Notes: generated by a model not told the origin, from the letters alone. DNA of 64,000 nucleotides from Paenibacillus whitsoniae (GCF_003955665.1 NZ_RXHU01000034.1:3682-67681); one strand, 5' to 3'. Counted from the stretch's first letter, positions 1 through 10,301 are shown. Made by a program: numbers and translations.

Positions 1-77
1 CTGTAAAGATGGCATATAAAAAAAAAAAAGCAACACTGTCTCTTTCATGGGACTTATTCGATCTGCCCTTTGGATAA
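1..77 (+). other. Possible 3' end of a gene cut by the window edge
   Basis: An open frame runs from the window edge to a TAA at 75-77. Its last residues read M-A-Y-K-K-K-K and onward. The M-A-Y-K tetrapeptide also occurs near the C-terminus of the next gene (stop at 657), so this may be the tail of a third, related membrane protein. A run of twelve A bases lies inside the frame. Too little is visible to name it. Confidence 0.25.
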
Positions 78-180
78 TTCTTAATCAAACTGGGAACTTT
101 ATTTTTATTATTTTTGTCTATGCTAGATTTAGGGGACAATCAGAAGTCAAAATTATACCGAGAAGGGAAGACATCTTACT

Positions 181-657
181 TTGGTAGTCGTCATTTTTCT
201 CATGTTCGCATGGTACTGTATCCTCTTACAAATCACGCTCCCGAGTAAGCTGCCTTTGTTTGTCAACCTGCTTTTGTTTATGGCAATTGAAGTCATACTC
301 ACAAACAAACTGACCATAATTGGTTATAATCTTGGGCTATTCCAAATCAACACAAAAAGTATCCCCCACTTTCTATCTATGATTCTTCATAATGATCTCA
401 CCGTTACTTTCGTCCTCCTTACCTTTGCCAACGTATTCCTAACTACCACCAAAGTCAGCATTCGTTGGGCAATATCGGTATATGCGTTTCTCTTCCAATT
501 GTTAATCGGAGCGATGCTTCGATGGAACTACGTCCTCATCGATACTGGCTGGAATTTCGGAATGGAATCCATAATGATCCTAGTTGTAATGATCTATACA
601 CTGCTATTGGGATATCTTTTTCAACGAATGGCATATAAGGAAGGATGGGTACGTTGA
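181..657 (+). CDS. Small multi-pass membrane protein (CBO0543-like)
   Basis: 158 residues, almost entirely hydrophobic, with about four to five predicted transmembrane helices and no catalytic motif. The TTG start at 181 is favoured because a purine-rich ribosome site (agaaggga, 161-168) lies about 12 bases upstream. The stop overlaps the next ATG (TGATG at 655-659), so the two genes are translationally coupled. Size, topology and pairing resemble the CBO0543 family of uncharacterised membrane proteins, which often occur in tandem in Bacillus and Paenibacillus. The family assignment comes from memory of its look, not from a clear motif, and function is unknown. Confidence 0.6.
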   Translation: MVVVIFLMFAWYCILLQITLPSKLPLFVNLLLFMAIEVILTNKLTIIGYNLGLFQINTKSIPHFLSMILHNDLTVTFVLLTFANVFLTTTKVSIRWAISVYAFLFQLLIGAMLRWNYVLIDTGWNFGMESIMILVVMIYTLLLGYLFQRMAYKEGWVR

Positions 658-1175
658 TGGAAAATATCATTTATGACAATCATTTTAATAAGAATGAATG
701 GTTTGTCATGGGAGTAATTCTAGTTAGTTTGGTGCCAATTTGGTTGTTTCCCCGTCGGTTTTCGCCTACCCAAACTATCTTTAATATGCTTATTGGTATT
801 GCATTCGGACTTGTTTTCGATCATACAGTCGCGACACCTCCATTTGACCTTTATGATCTAGGAGACGAATCAACATTCGAGTTGTTTGACCTGTTCTCTT
901 ATATTATGTATGCACCGACGGGGTATTGGTTTATTTATTGGTATGAACGTGCACGGATGTTCGAAATAATGACGATTATCTATATTCTCTTTTGGGCCGG
1001 AATGGCAGTCGGACTCGAATGGTTGGGAGTAAAGACTGGAGAATTCCATTACAAAAACGGCTATATGCTGCTTTACTCCTGCCCAATCTACTTGTTTCTA
1101 ATGAGTATTCATCTATTCTTGTATCGTATGGCGTTCACATCGGAGCGTTGGCAGGGGAAAATAACAAGAGAATAG
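657..1175 (+). CDS. Small multi-pass membrane protein (CBO0543-like)
   Basis: 172 residues from the ATG at 657. An in-frame ATG at 645 is less likely, because the ribosome site (aaggaagg, 637-644) abuts it, whereas it sits 12 bases before 657. About four to five hydrophobic segments are visible. The loops hold conserved-looking acidic and aromatic residues: D-L-Y-D-L-G-D-E near residue 64 and Y-W-F-I-Y-W-Y-E near residue 90. The gene overlaps its upstream partner and both probably act in the membrane together. The family guess (CBO0543) is moderate and the role unknown. A GC-rich hairpin covers the stop codon. Confidence 0.65.
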   Translation: MENIIYDNHFNKNEWFVMGVILVSLVPIWLFPRRFSPTQTIFNMLIGIAFGLVFDHTVATPPFDLYDLGDESTFELFDLFSYIMYAPTGYWFIYWYERARMFEIMTIIYILFWAGMAVGLEWLGVKTGEFHYKNGYMLLYSCPIYLFLMSIHLFLYRMAFTSERWQGKITRE

Positions 1176-1201
1176 GCCGCCCCAAATACGGGACAGGCCT
1201 A
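1174..1201. terminator. Hairpin at convergent gene ends
   Basis: Interrupted stem taggcc/ggccta with an inner ccc/ggg, overlapping the stop codon of the plus-strand gene. On the minus strand it is followed by a moderately T-rich stretch, so it may once have ended the amylase gene whose remnant stops at 1228. Confidence 0.4.
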
Positions 1202-1227
1202 GCTGTCGGCGGCATTCGCCACAACGC

Positions 1228-1641
<414 letters not shown>

Positions 1642-1679
1642 TCATCAGCAGCTGTGATATTCCATAAATAATTAGAAAA

Positions 1680-1710
1680 CGGAACCGAAAACCCGCTCGG
1701 TTTCGTTTTT
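1680..1710. terminator. Rho-independent terminator-like hairpin
   Basis: Nine-base stem cggaaccga/tcggtttcg (one G-T pair), loop aaacccgc, followed by ttttt on the plus strand. The other strand also ends in a short T run, so it could work both ways between the GH13 and transposase remnants. Confidence 0.6.
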
Positions 1711-1733
1711 GTTGTTCCAGATTTGTTTAGAAT

Positions 1734-2293
1734 TCAATGAACTCCAATACAAAAATCAAGGTTTGTTCCTGAATTCTTTAGAAAAATTGCTCCTGCCACT
1801 TGATCATCAGGAATCATCTTTTTTAATCCCCATCGGTAGCGCTCTGTGTTGTATGCGAGCATATATTCGTTGACTCTTTGTCGTAGCTCTTGAATAGTCA
1901 GACAGTCTTCATATTCTAGTTCGTCCTTCATGTGGCCGAAAAAGGATTCCATGGGGGCGTTATCCCAGCAGTTTCCCTTCCGGGACATCGATTGCTTAAA
2001 TCCAGCTTTCTTCACCTTATTCTGAAAGACAGGATGGGTATAATGCATACCTTGATCAGAGTGCAGAATAGCTAGCTTCTGGGTGAATCGTGTAGTTCAT
2101 ATTGCTTAGGAGCCCTTCTAATGTTTTTTCCATAATCCCAAGTTCCAGGGACGTTGAGAGAAAATGTGCAAGTATCTGGTACGTTGACCCGTCTTTGACA
2201 CAGGGAAAGATACGCCTGCTGTCCATTGCCGTATTTCATGTAGGTAATATCCGTTAACAATACTTTTATTGGGCTCTCCTTGGTTAAATTGCC
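1734..2293 (-). pseudogene. IS3-family transposase OrfB remnant (frameshifted)
   Basis: The catalytic half of an IS3-family (IS150-like) transposase, broken over several frames. The retroviral-integrase core is recognisable in order: T-D-I-T-Y near 2250 (first Asp), L-H-S-D-Q-G near 2060 (second Asp), and G-N-C-W-D-N-A-P-M-E-S-F-F-G near 1960 (catalytic Glu). It is followed by the usual Y-N-x-x-R-Y C-terminus. All three DDE residues survive, but two frames must be joined between 2070 and 2250. OrfA and the N-terminal part of OrfB are missing. It abuts a gatD fragment at about 2295. It cannot make an active transposase, and no terminal repeats were identified. Confidence 0.85.
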
Positions 2294-2296
2294 GCT

Positions 2297-2774
2297 TATG
2301 TACGATGGGGTAGGATGCCTTGCCATATGTGGAGGCTATCAACTGCTTGGCAATTATTACATGACCTCGGACGGTACGCCAATCAAAGGGCTGGATGTTT
2401 GTGAGTTTTATTCGGAAGAGAAAAAAAATCGCATGGTAGGCAATGTTGTCGTAGACACACCGGACTTTGGACACCTTCTGGGATTTGAAAATCATTCCGG
2501 GCGAACATTCCATCAGTATGAACCATTAGGCAAAGTGATCAAAGGTTATGGCAATAACGGTGAGGATGGAAAGTAAGGTCTCGTCTATAAAAATTTGATC
2601 GGATCCTATCTTCACGGCCCCCTCTTACCCAAAAACCCGCTTCTGGCCGATCGCATTATAGCTGCAGCCCTCGATAGGAAATACGGTAAGAAAGCGTTGC
2701 AACCGCTGGATGACCGACTTGAACATAAAGCTCACTCGATTGCCAAAGAGATTAGTTTGCGTTCCCCTGTTTGA
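2297..2774 (+). pseudogene. gatD: gatD remnant (lipid II isoglutaminyl synthase glutaminase subunit)
   Basis: The C-terminal two thirds of a class I glutamine amidotransferase of the CobB/CobQ-like GatD type. GatD releases ammonia from glutamine for MurT, which amidates the D-Glu of lipid II. Visible are the nucleophile elbow L-A-I-C-G-G-Y-Q-L-L-G near 2310-2345, F-E-N-H-x-G-R-T near 2485, G-Y-G-N-N-G-E-D-G near 2555, and the active-site His in S-Y-L-H-G-P-L-L-P-K-N-P near 2610. The 5' end is lost at the IS remnant. An in-frame TAA at 2573-2575, where relatives usually have Glu, interrupts the frame, which otherwise stays open to TGA at 2772-2774. No murT partner is present, so an intact copy presumably lies elsewhere. 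Confidence 0.8.
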
Positions 2775-2790
2775 CCCTCGAAAAAAATGT

Positions 2791-2831
2791 AAGAAGGTTT
2801 GAACAGGCGGCTTGCCTGCTCAAACCTTCTT
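2791..2831 (-). terminator. Strong terminator ending locus A
   Basis: Long stem aagaaggtttga with inner caggc/gcctg, paired with tcaaaccttctt, followed on the minus strand by a run of seven T. It lies directly after the stop of the last GH2 gene (2836). Confidence 0.85.
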
Positions 2832-2835
2832 GATG

Positions 2836-5142
2836 TTACTTATTCTTATTAATTCGAGTCAGTTCTCTATTTAGGGCATATAACAGCTTGTCAGTGAAGT
2901 GGTCGGGCGCCATTTCCGCCAAGGTATCGATCTTAAATCCTTGCGTCATGCTATACGTCGGTCTCTCTCTAAAGCTTTCTCCTAAAAACTGATGTAATAC
3001 CGCTGCTGCTTCTTCATTCTCGAAAAGCTCTTTAAACGTGCAACGCGTCGAGTAAACATCATCCGTGATATGTAATTCTTCTAGTTCTCCATCCAAATCA
3101 GGCATTTGGAACCAGTTCTGAACTTCTTCACCTTTTTCCTCAACAGGAGCCTCGTAACTTGGATTTGGTTCGTCTACTTTGTTAAATTTCGCAATATCTA
3201 CATAGAAATCATTATCTTCAGCGGAGACTGCTCGTATTTCATTCATACCCTCCATTAAGGGGACATGCTCGAAAATGAACACTTTATCATCACTGATTTT
3301 GGTTTGAAACTCTATTCCATTAATATACAGCGTTACTTCCTTGCAATTTGAATACACCTTCACACACATGCTGCTCTCTGCTCGGTCCACATGGCGCTTG
3401 CTGGTGATGTGAACAAATTTATCGTCCGACCAATGCGCTTTATACATGTAAAAGGCATCTTTCTTGATCTTTCTGTCATAGGTAACAAGCCCTTTATTAT
3501 TTCTTCCCTTCACGCCGCCTTCATCTCTGATGTTCGCTCCAAAATCAAACATGTTCCATACATACGTCGCCCACAGGAATGGTCTTTCCGCGAAGGTTTT
3601 CCAAACGATTTCATGGAATAAGGCATGATATTCTTCCGTATAATCTTTTACCTTTGGATCCGCACTATGGTATTGAACAATGCCTTCTGCCCCATATTCG
3701 GATATACACAGCGCTACATCGGGGTTAATGCGGTGAAACTTATCCAGCCAAGGTGCAAAATCCTCAGCCTTCCCGTGGTACCAACCATAATATTTGTTGT
3801 AACCAATCACATCCGTCATCCGGTTGTATTCATCTTCCTCATTGACAAATAGAACATTGGCCATCGTCGTTAGCCTTGTGGGGTCTTCCTTTTTCGTCAA
3901 TGCATTCAGCTCTCGAACGAGTCTTCTCACCTCTGGCCGTTCGCCGCCGATTTGAATTTCGTTCTGAATTCCCCAGAAGATGATGGAGGGATGATTATAG
4001 TTCTGCCTGATCAACTCGATCATCTGCTGCTTCGCATTGATCCCATCTAATTCATACTGCGACATAATTGAAATGAAGGGAATTTCTGCCCATACGACCA
4101 TGCCTTCTTGATCACATAAATCATAAAAGAATTGACTGTGCTGGTAGTGGGCTAACCGGATGGAGGATGCACCGATTTCTCGAATATATCCCATGTCTTC
4201 TACCTGCTCTTTTTCCGAAATGGCCCAGCCCATGTCCTTCCTGTCTTGGTGTCTGGATACACCGTGCAAAGGCAGATGCTCGCCGTTTAAGAAGAAGCCT
4301 TTTTCAGGATCTACATGAAAGTATCTGACGCCAAAAGGAATCGACAACGCATCGATCGTATCATTAAAGCTAATCAACGATAGGCTGGCACTGTACATAT
4401 ACGGATTTTTCCGCCCCTGCCATAGCGTTGGATTGTCAATGATGCAAGGCAGCTCTACGGTTTGGGACTCTCCAGCGGTTAGCACAACTTCCTTCGTGGC
4501 ATAGGTGACAATTTGATGATTCGCATCGTAAATATCGACCCAAAGATTAACCTTTTTCTCTTCTCCACCGTCATTAACAACGATTGTTTTAATATTCAGC
4601 TTGGCTTTTTCTTTCGATACTTGTTCCTGAACGATATAAACACCCTGTGAGCCATAATCCATCAAGTCAAAATGAACAGGCGCCGTAACAACCATATTCA
4701 CATCGCGGTAAATCCCTCCGTAGAACGTAAAGTCTGCTTTCTGCGGATACACATCATCAGCTACAGTATTGTCCACTTTTACCGCGAGTACATTGGCAGT
4801 GCCGTAGGTAACGACGTCAGTCACGTCAAACCTGAAGGTGGCGTATCCACCTTTATGCTGACCCAAATGTTGGCCGTTAACATAGACATCCGTAATGCTG
4901 TTCGAGCCCTGGAACTCAATAAAAAGTCTATTTCCTTCGCAAGAAGGCTCAACTGAGAAAGTCTTCCTATACCAACAGGCGCCTTGATAATATTCATAGC
5001 CATTTGCACCATCAATCGCGTTCCATGTATGAGGAATCGTTACATGCTGCCAATGCTCATCGTTGAACGCTTTACGTTCAGCTTGCTCCACGTCTTGACG
5101 AATAAATTTCCAAGCCTCATTCATCCCAATCGTTTTTCTCAT
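2836..5142 (-). CDS. GH2 family glycoside hydrolase (beta-galactosidase/beta-glucuronidase type)
   Basis: 768 residues without a signal peptide, so probably cytoplasmic. Domain order is the GH2 standard: N-terminal jelly-roll sugar-binding domain (about 1-165), immunoglobulin-like domain (about 170-280), TIM barrel (about 285-590), and a C-terminal extension of about 180 residues. The acid/base Glu is E395 in G-I-Q-N-E-I and the nucleophile is E482 in C-I-S-E-Y-G. The start overlaps the end of the GH78 gene by four bases (ATGA), showing operon coupling. It is a paralogue of the other GH2 (7937-10279), with no gap needed over the first 490 residues. It should remove a beta-linked galactosyl or uronosyl unit from oligosaccharides; the exact sugar cannot be read from sequence. 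Confidence 0.9.
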   Translation of the reverse strand: MRKTIGMNEAWKFIRQDVEQAERKAFNDEHWQHVTIPHTWNAIDGANGYEYYQGACWYRKTFSVEPSCEGNRLFIEFQGSNSITDVYVNGQHLGQHKGGYATFRFDVTDVVTYGTANVLAVKVDNTVADDVYPQKADFTFYGGIYRDVNMVVTAPVHFDLMDYGSQGVYIVQEQVSKEKAKLNIKTIVVNDGGEEKKVNLWVDIYDANHQIVTYATKEVVLTAGESQTVELPCIIDNPTLWQGRKNPYMYSASLSLISFNDTIDALSIPFGVRYFHVDPEKGFFLNGEHLPLHGVSRHQDRKDMGWAISEKEQVEDMGYIREIGASSIRLAHYQHSQFFYDLCDQEGMVVWAEIPFISIMSQYELDGINAKQQMIELIRQNYNHPSIIFWGIQNEIQIGGERPEVRRLVRELNALTKKEDPTRLTTMANVLFVNEEDEYNRMTDVIGYNKYYGWYHGKAEDFAPWLDKFHRINPDVALCISEYGAEGIVQYHSADPKVKDYTEEYHALFHEIVWKTFAERPFLWATYVWNMFDFGANIRDEGGVKGRNNKGLVTYDRKIKKDAFYMYKAHWSDDKFVHITSKRHVDRAESSMCVKVYSNCKEVTLYINGIEFQTKISDDKVFIFEHVPLMEGMNEIRAVSAEDNDFYVDIAKFNKVDEPNPSYEAPVEEKGEEVQNWFQMPDLDGELEELHITDDVYSTRCTFKELFENEEAAAVLHQFLGESFRERPTYSMTQGFKIDTLAEMAPDHFTDKLLYALNRELTRINKNK

Positions 5143-7952
5143 TGTGCAGCCACACTCCCAACTTGAATTGTAAACTGATATTCGCCGCTTCCCACCGTAA
5201 CTACTATGCGTCCATCTTCATACCGCGTATCTGGGTAATCGCCCAATACAACCTTGAGATCATCTTGCGTGCCTGGCAGCATGATCGTCGCCGTCGTATT
5301 TGCTGGCACCTCAAACTGATAGGTTACGCCTTGATCCGTTATTTCCCAGTTTGATTTGATCGTGCCGTAAAGGGACTCATAGGTCGCCGATGCTTCCGTC
5401 AACGATCCGCCAACCAAAGGCTTCAACATAAAATGCTTGTAACCAGGCGTCTCCCATACAGGACGAATGCCCGCTATACCCGCAAAGAGGAAGTTGCACA
5501 CGGCTCCATACGAATAGTGATTCAGAGACCCCGACAATTCGCCGTCAGGTTTAATCCCTTTCCAACTCTCCCAGATGGTCGTCGCGCCGTTGCTGACCGC
5601 ATACAGCCATGAAGGGCACGTATCCTGCTCCAACAATCGGAAAGCGATATCCGCGTATCCGTAGTCCGCTAACACTTGAAGAACGAAAGGGGTGGATAGG
5701 AAGCCCGTATTCAAGTGGTACCCCTGGTCCACAACCAACTGCGCCAGTTTGTCAGCGACCGCTTGTTTCTTATCCTCAGACGCCAAGTCAAAGGCAAGCG
5801 TACGGACATTCGGTGCCTGTCTGCCTTCCAAGATGTAGCCATCGTCTTTAATCAGATACTGGTTGTATACGCGTTTAATTTTCTCGTATAACGCTTGGTA
5901 ATTGTCTGCTTCCTCCGTCTTCCCGAGCACAGCTGCCATTTCAGCCAACAAACGCGTCGAATAGGCGAAGTACGCGGTGGAGACATCCGGATGGTTTCCT
6001 TTTGTTTTGGTCAAAACGGCCATGAGATCTTTCATTTCAGTGTCCGTTTCAAGCCACTCCCCCCAATGGAACCTCGTATCCCAGATGTAATCAGCATCCC
6101 GTTCCCCATCCGTAAAATGTTGATAAGCAGGCGAATCTTGAAATAGCTCATTCGCATTCTTCGCACTGGCAGCCATGTAATCGACCCATGCTTTCGCTGA
6201 ATCGAACTGCTTATCTAAGATCGCCTTGTCTCCGTAACAAAGATACATCGTCCATGGAATGATAACCGCCGCATCGCCCCAGCCGGCAGAACCGTCAAGA
6301 ATACTGGCTGTACCGGGCTTGGGTCGGCGCATGGCCGCCATCGGATTTTTGTTTTCAGCCATGAATCGTTCCCATTCTTCCATGCTGTGGTGCCCAATAA
6401 CGGTTGGCACCGTACTGCCGACGGAACCGTCAGCAAATTGCTCTGCTGCAACGTCAGCCATCCACTTCTCAAAGAAGGGGTACACATTCATGAAATCTGA
6501 CGCTGTTCTACAGAACACTTGCGCATCCCCCGTCCATCCCGCTCTTTCCCGAGTTGGACAATCGGTAGGCACCTCCATGAAGTTGCCCTTCTGGCTCCAT
6601 TTGGCGTTAGAAACCAGCTTGGTGATTAATGGGTTCGAACAAGTGAAATCACCCGTTTCGTCTAAGTCGGAATACACAGCAACAGCTGTAAAGTTCTCGG
6701 GTGTTATTTCTCCCGGATAATTCTTAACGCGTACATAACGGAATCCAAAAATCGAAAAACGTGGACAATAACTCTCTACACCATTGCCCGCTGTGATGTA
6801 ATGAACCTCTTGGAAATCCTCCACTGTTCCATGCTCGGCTAGGTTTTGCAAGGTGAAGTTGCCGTGCTGATCTAAGGCTTCCCCATGAATGAGCACAATC
6901 TCAGTCCCTGCATCGCCTTGCACTTTCATTTCGACCCATCCCGCGATATTTTGACCAAAATCGAGAATCGTCTCTCCATTTGGCGTGCGCATCACCTGTG
7001 GAGTAAATCTTTCCTTCTCTCTTACAGGGACGCTTCGAGTACCGATCAAATGATCGAATCCATCGGTTGTGAGTTGGACGGGCGCCCAAGCAGAATCGTC
7101 ATACGACGGTTGATTCCAACCATCGATGTTGATTCTAGCATCATACACATCTCCCGCCTTCATATCCGATTTCAGCAAGGGGCCGCGGGAAGTTCGAAAA
7201 GAATCGTCACTGCCGATGATTTCACGGCTGCCATCTTCGTAGTCCAACACGAATTGTCCTAAGAAAGCTAATTTATAGCCAAAATTGTTCTTGAGATTTG
7301 CTCCGCCTGTAGCCCCTCTCCACCAACCGTCTCCGAGGATGACACCTAATGCATTAGAGCCTTCTTGCAGCAAGGACGTGATGTCGTAAACCTGGTACTG
7401 CAAACGTTTATGATAGGAAGTGAATCCTGGCGTGAACAGATGATCCGTACCTTCAATACCGTTTAGATAAAAACGGTATAACCCCTTCGCGGTAAGGCAG
7501 GCTCTTGCCGATACGAGTCCTTTTTTTACAGTGAATTCTTTACGAATATAAGGGGCAGGTTTATACACGGCTATGTCCACTTCTGCCTCCGGTTCAATCC
7601 AATGAGCCACCCATTCCGAAGCATGCAACATCCCCGTTTCAAAGAATACCGGATCACTTAAGGTGCACTCGCCTTCTTGATTGCTCCAAACTTGAACTCG
7701 CCAGTAGATGCGCTCAAGCGATCTTAACTCCGGCCCTTCATACACAATGCCCTGCGACTGACTCGTCTCCACCTTGCCGCTGTCCCAGACTGTGTTCGTG
7801 AAGCCCTCGGTTGCTGAAGCTTGAACTTGATAGGCAATTTGTAAGACATTCCTGCCGTCACTGCGGAGCTTCCAGCCTAGACGCGGCCTAGCTACATCCA
7901 GTCCCAATGGGTTTTCCAAATATTCCGTTCGCAATGCTATGACTTCCAACAT
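5139..7952 (-). CDS. GH78 alpha-L-rhamnosidase
   Basis: 937 residues, no signal peptide. It shows the standard bacterial rhamnosidase layout: N-terminal fibronectin-like and jelly-roll beta domains (to about residue 420), an (alpha/alpha)6 barrel (about 430-790), and a C-terminal beta domain. The family signature D-C-P-T-R-E-R-A-G-W-T-G-D-A-Q at 464-478 carries D464, E469 and D476, matching the substrate and acid residues described for Bacillus RhaB (D567, E572, D579). T-T-I-W-E-S-W supplies the second catalytic Glu. It cleaves terminal alpha-L-rhamnose by inversion. It overlaps both neighbouring GH2 genes, so the three are translated together, probably on rhamnose-capped oligosaccharides brought in by the locus A importer. 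Confidence 0.93.
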   Translation of the reverse strand: MLEVIALRTEYLENPLGLDVARPRLGWKLRSDGRNVLQIAYQVQASATEGFTNTVWDSGKVETSQSQGIVYEGPELRSLERIYWRVQVWSNQEGECTLSDPVFFETGMLHASEWVAHWIEPEAEVDIAVYKPAPYIRKEFTVKKGLVSARACLTAKGLYRFYLNGIEGTDHLFTPGFTSYHKRLQYQVYDITSLLQEGSNALGVILGDGWWRGATGGANLKNNFGYKLAFLGQFVLDYEDGSREIIGSDDSFRTSRGPLLKSDMKAGDVYDARINIDGWNQPSYDDSAWAPVQLTTDGFDHLIGTRSVPVREKERFTPQVMRTPNGETILDFGQNIAGWVEMKVQGDAGTEIVLIHGEALDQHGNFTLQNLAEHGTVEDFQEVHYITAGNGVESYCPRFSIFGFRYVRVKNYPGEITPENFTAVAVYSDLDETGDFTCSNPLITKLVSNAKWSQKGNFMEVPTDCPTRERAGWTGDAQVFCRTASDFMNVYPFFEKWMADVAAEQFADGSVGSTVPTVIGHHSMEEWERFMAENKNPMAAMRRPKPGTASILDGSAGWGDAAVIIPWTMYLCYGDKAILDKQFDSAKAWVDYMAASAKNANELFQDSPAYQHFTDGERDADYIWDTRFHWGEWLETDTEMKDLMAVLTKTKGNHPDVSTAYFAYSTRLLAEMAAVLGKTEEADNYQALYEKIKRVYNQYLIKDDGYILEGRQAPNVRTLAFDLASEDKKQAVADKLAQLVVDQGYHLNTGFLSTPFVLQVLADYGYADIAFRLLEQDTCPSWLYAVSNGATTIWESWKGIKPDGELSGSLNHYSYGAVCNFLFAGIAGIRPVWETPGYKHFMLKPLVGGSLTEASATYESLYGTIKSNWEITDQGVTYQFEVPANTTATIMLPGTQDDLKVVLGDYPDTRYEDGRIVVTVGSGEYQFTIQVGSVAAQ

Positions 7953-10279
7953 GTTGACGACCTCCCAAAACTACGATTTATCTTTATAAGCTCCTTATTC
8001 ATCAGATACAGCAGCTTTTCTTTGCGAGGATCCTGCGAGAAGGCAGTCAGATTTTCCAAATTCATGGAAAGTACCCTATCATTCATGGAGCCCTCCATCC
8101 TTTTGAACAATTTATCCAAGTACTTCTCCGCAATAGCCTTTGCTTCTTCATTAGCCAATAGCTCACGCAGCTCAACTTTTGTCGAAAATACATCATCCGT
8201 GATTTCAAGTTCCTCCATGAGGATATCTTCCACATTCGGAACCGAAAACCAGTTGGAAACCGCTTCTCCCTTTCCTTTTTCCGGAGATTCGTAGCTCAGG
8301 TTTGGTTCTTGGACCCGATGAAACCGGGCGACATCACCGAATGTTAGACCACCCTGCCTCGATACGGCCTTGATTTCATTCATGCCGTCTTGCAGCGGAA
8401 TATGTTCAAAAATACAGATGCGGTTATCGCTTGTTTTCGTTGCTACTTCGGTCCCGTTGGCGTATAGCGTTATCGCTTCACAGTTGGAATAAATTTTGAC
8501 TGTGATCTCGCCGTCTGGACGATCCACATATCGTTTGCTTGTAATATGAACAAACTTCTCATCCGACCAGTTGGCTTTATACAGATAGAATGCATCTTTT
8601 TTCATTTTACGATCGTAAGTCACTAACCCTTTATTGTTTCGTCCTTTTACTCCGCCTTCATCCCGATGGCTAGCGCCAAAATCAAACATGCTCCATACAT
8701 AGGTTGACCACAAGTACGGACGTTGGGAGAAAATGCCCCAAACCTTCTCATGACACAAAGCATGATATTCCTCTGTGTAATCTTTCACCTTCGGATCCTT
8801 GCTGTGGTACTCAACAATCCCCTCCGCACCGTATTCAGAGATTCCAAGGCATACGTTCGGATTTTGTTTATGGAAGCCATCCAACCAAGGGGCAAAATCC
8901 TCACATGTCCCGTTGTACCAACCGAAGTAACGGTTGTAACCGACCGTATCCGTAATGAAGTTATACGCATCATCATCTTTCACGGTGTAGACATTGGCCA
9001 TCGTGGACAACCGAGTGGGGTCTTCTTTCTTGGTCAGTTCATGTAACTCTGCGACAACTCTCCTTACTTCCGGTCGATCGCCGCCGATTTGGATTTCATT
9101 TTGAATCCCCCAAAAAAGGATAGACGGATGATTAAAATTTTGACGGATTAATTCGATCATTTGCTGCTTGGCGTTGATACCTTGCAATTCCGAATTCGAC
9201 ATCATCGTAATAAACGGAATTTCCGCCCACACGGCCATGCCCTCACGGTCACAGAGATCATAGAAAAATTGATCATGCTGGTAGTGCGCTAACCGTATGG
9301 AGGTGGCTCCCATTTCTTTAATCAATGCCATATCTTCCTCTTGATCGTTCTTCGTGATCGCCCAGCCCACATCTTTACGATCCTGGTGCCTGGAAACGCC
9401 GCGCAACGGAAGATGCTCCCCATTTAGAAAGAAACCTTTCTCCGGATCTACATAAAAATGACGAACGCCGAATGGAATGGAGATTTCGTCCAGCGTATCA
9501 TTGAAACTTGCCAAAGATATCTTGGCTTCATAGCAATACGGATTTTTCCGCCCTTGCCATAAGATCGGTTGCTCGATCACAGCCGGCATCTCGACTTCCT
9601 TCGTTTCACCGGCAGCCACAATCACTTCTTTTGCCGCATAGGCCACTTGCTTCCCTTCTGCACTAAGAAGATCTGCCCACAATCTCACTTTTCTCTCTTC
9701 ATCGCTGTCATTGGCAACCCTTGACTTGATCGTTAACTGAGCTTGAACGGCGGAAACCTGATCTTGCACGAGATAAATTCCCTGTGAACCGTAATCTAAG
9801 AGGTCAAAATGAAGCGGATCTACAATTACCACATTTACATCGCGATAAATACCGCCATAAAACGTAAAATCAGCAGCCTGCGGATATACATCGTCGACGA
9901 CGGTATTATCAACCTTCACAGCCAGCGTGTTGATTTGGCCGAACTCAACCGCTTCCGTTATATCAAACCGGAAGATGGAATAACCCCCTCGGTGCTGACC
10001 GAAATGCCGTTCGTTCACATAAACGTCCGTCACACTGTTGGAACCATGGAATTCAATGAATATTTTATTCTTTTGTTCTTGCGACGGAATGACGAACACT
10101 TTCCGATACCAGCAAGCCCCTTTGTAATAGTCAGACCCGCTTGTACCGTCAATGGCATTCCACGTATGCGGTAAATGAATGGCTTCCCAATGGTCGTCCA
10201 AGTAATCCTTATGCATGGCGCCGCCTTCATCTTGTCGAACGAATTTCCAGTTCATGTTTAGGTTAATCGTCTTTCTCAT
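7937..10279 (-). CDS. GH2 family glycoside hydrolase (paralogue)
   Basis: 780 residues from the ATG at 10279. This start is preferred over an ATG 27 bases upstream, because a ribosome site (aaggggga, about 10287-10294) is correctly spaced and the paralogue begins with the same M-R-K-T-I. Domains are as in the GH2 at 2836-5142, with acid/base E395 (Q-N-E-I) and nucleophile E482 (I-S-E-Y-G) at the same numbers. The 3' end overlaps the GH78 start by 16 bases. The C-terminal extension differs more than the catalytic core, so the two copies may handle different linkages. It is the first gene behind one of the five shared 64-bp promoters (10302-10365). Confidence 0.9.
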   Translation of the reverse strand: MRKTINLNMNWKFVRQDEGGAMHKDYLDDHWEAIHLPHTWNAIDGTSGSDYYKGACWYRKVFVIPSQEQKNKIFIEFHGSNSVTDVYVNERHFGQHRGGYSIFRFDITEAVEFGQINTLAVKVDNTVVDDVYPQAADFTFYGGIYRDVNVVIVDPLHFDLLDYGSQGIYLVQDQVSAVQAQLTIKSRVANDSDEERKVRLWADLLSAEGKQVAYAAKEVIVAAGETKEVEMPAVIEQPILWQGRKNPYCYEAKISLASFNDTLDEISIPFGVRHFYVDPEKGFFLNGEHLPLRGVSRHQDRKDVGWAITKNDQEEDMALIKEMGATSIRLAHYQHDQFFYDLCDREGMAVWAEIPFITMMSNSELQGINAKQQMIELIRQNFNHPSILFWGIQNEIQIGGDRPEVRRVVAELHELTKKEDPTRLSTMANVYTVKDDDAYNFITDTVGYNRYFGWYNGTCEDFAPWLDGFHKQNPNVCLGISEYGAEGIVEYHSKDPKVKDYTEEYHALCHEKVWGIFSQRPYLWSTYVWSMFDFGASHRDEGGVKGRNNKGLVTYDRKMKKDAFYLYKANWSDEKFVHITSKRYVDRPDGEITVKIYSNCEAITLYANGTEVATKTSDNRICIFEHIPLQDGMNEIKAVSRQGGLTFGDVARFHRVQEPNLSYESPEKGKGEAVSNWFSVPNVEDILMEELEITDDVFSTKVELRELLANEEAKAIAEKYLDKLFKRMEGSMNDRVLSMNLENLTAFSQDPRKEKLLYLMNKELIKINRSFGRSSTCWKS

Positions 10280-10301
10280 GCACGCATCCCCCTTTTTTAT
10301 C

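Noticed and set aside
18..29. Run of twelve A as a phase-variable tract
   Set aside because: It lies at the window edge in a frame of unknown identity, so no gene that it could switch can be shown.
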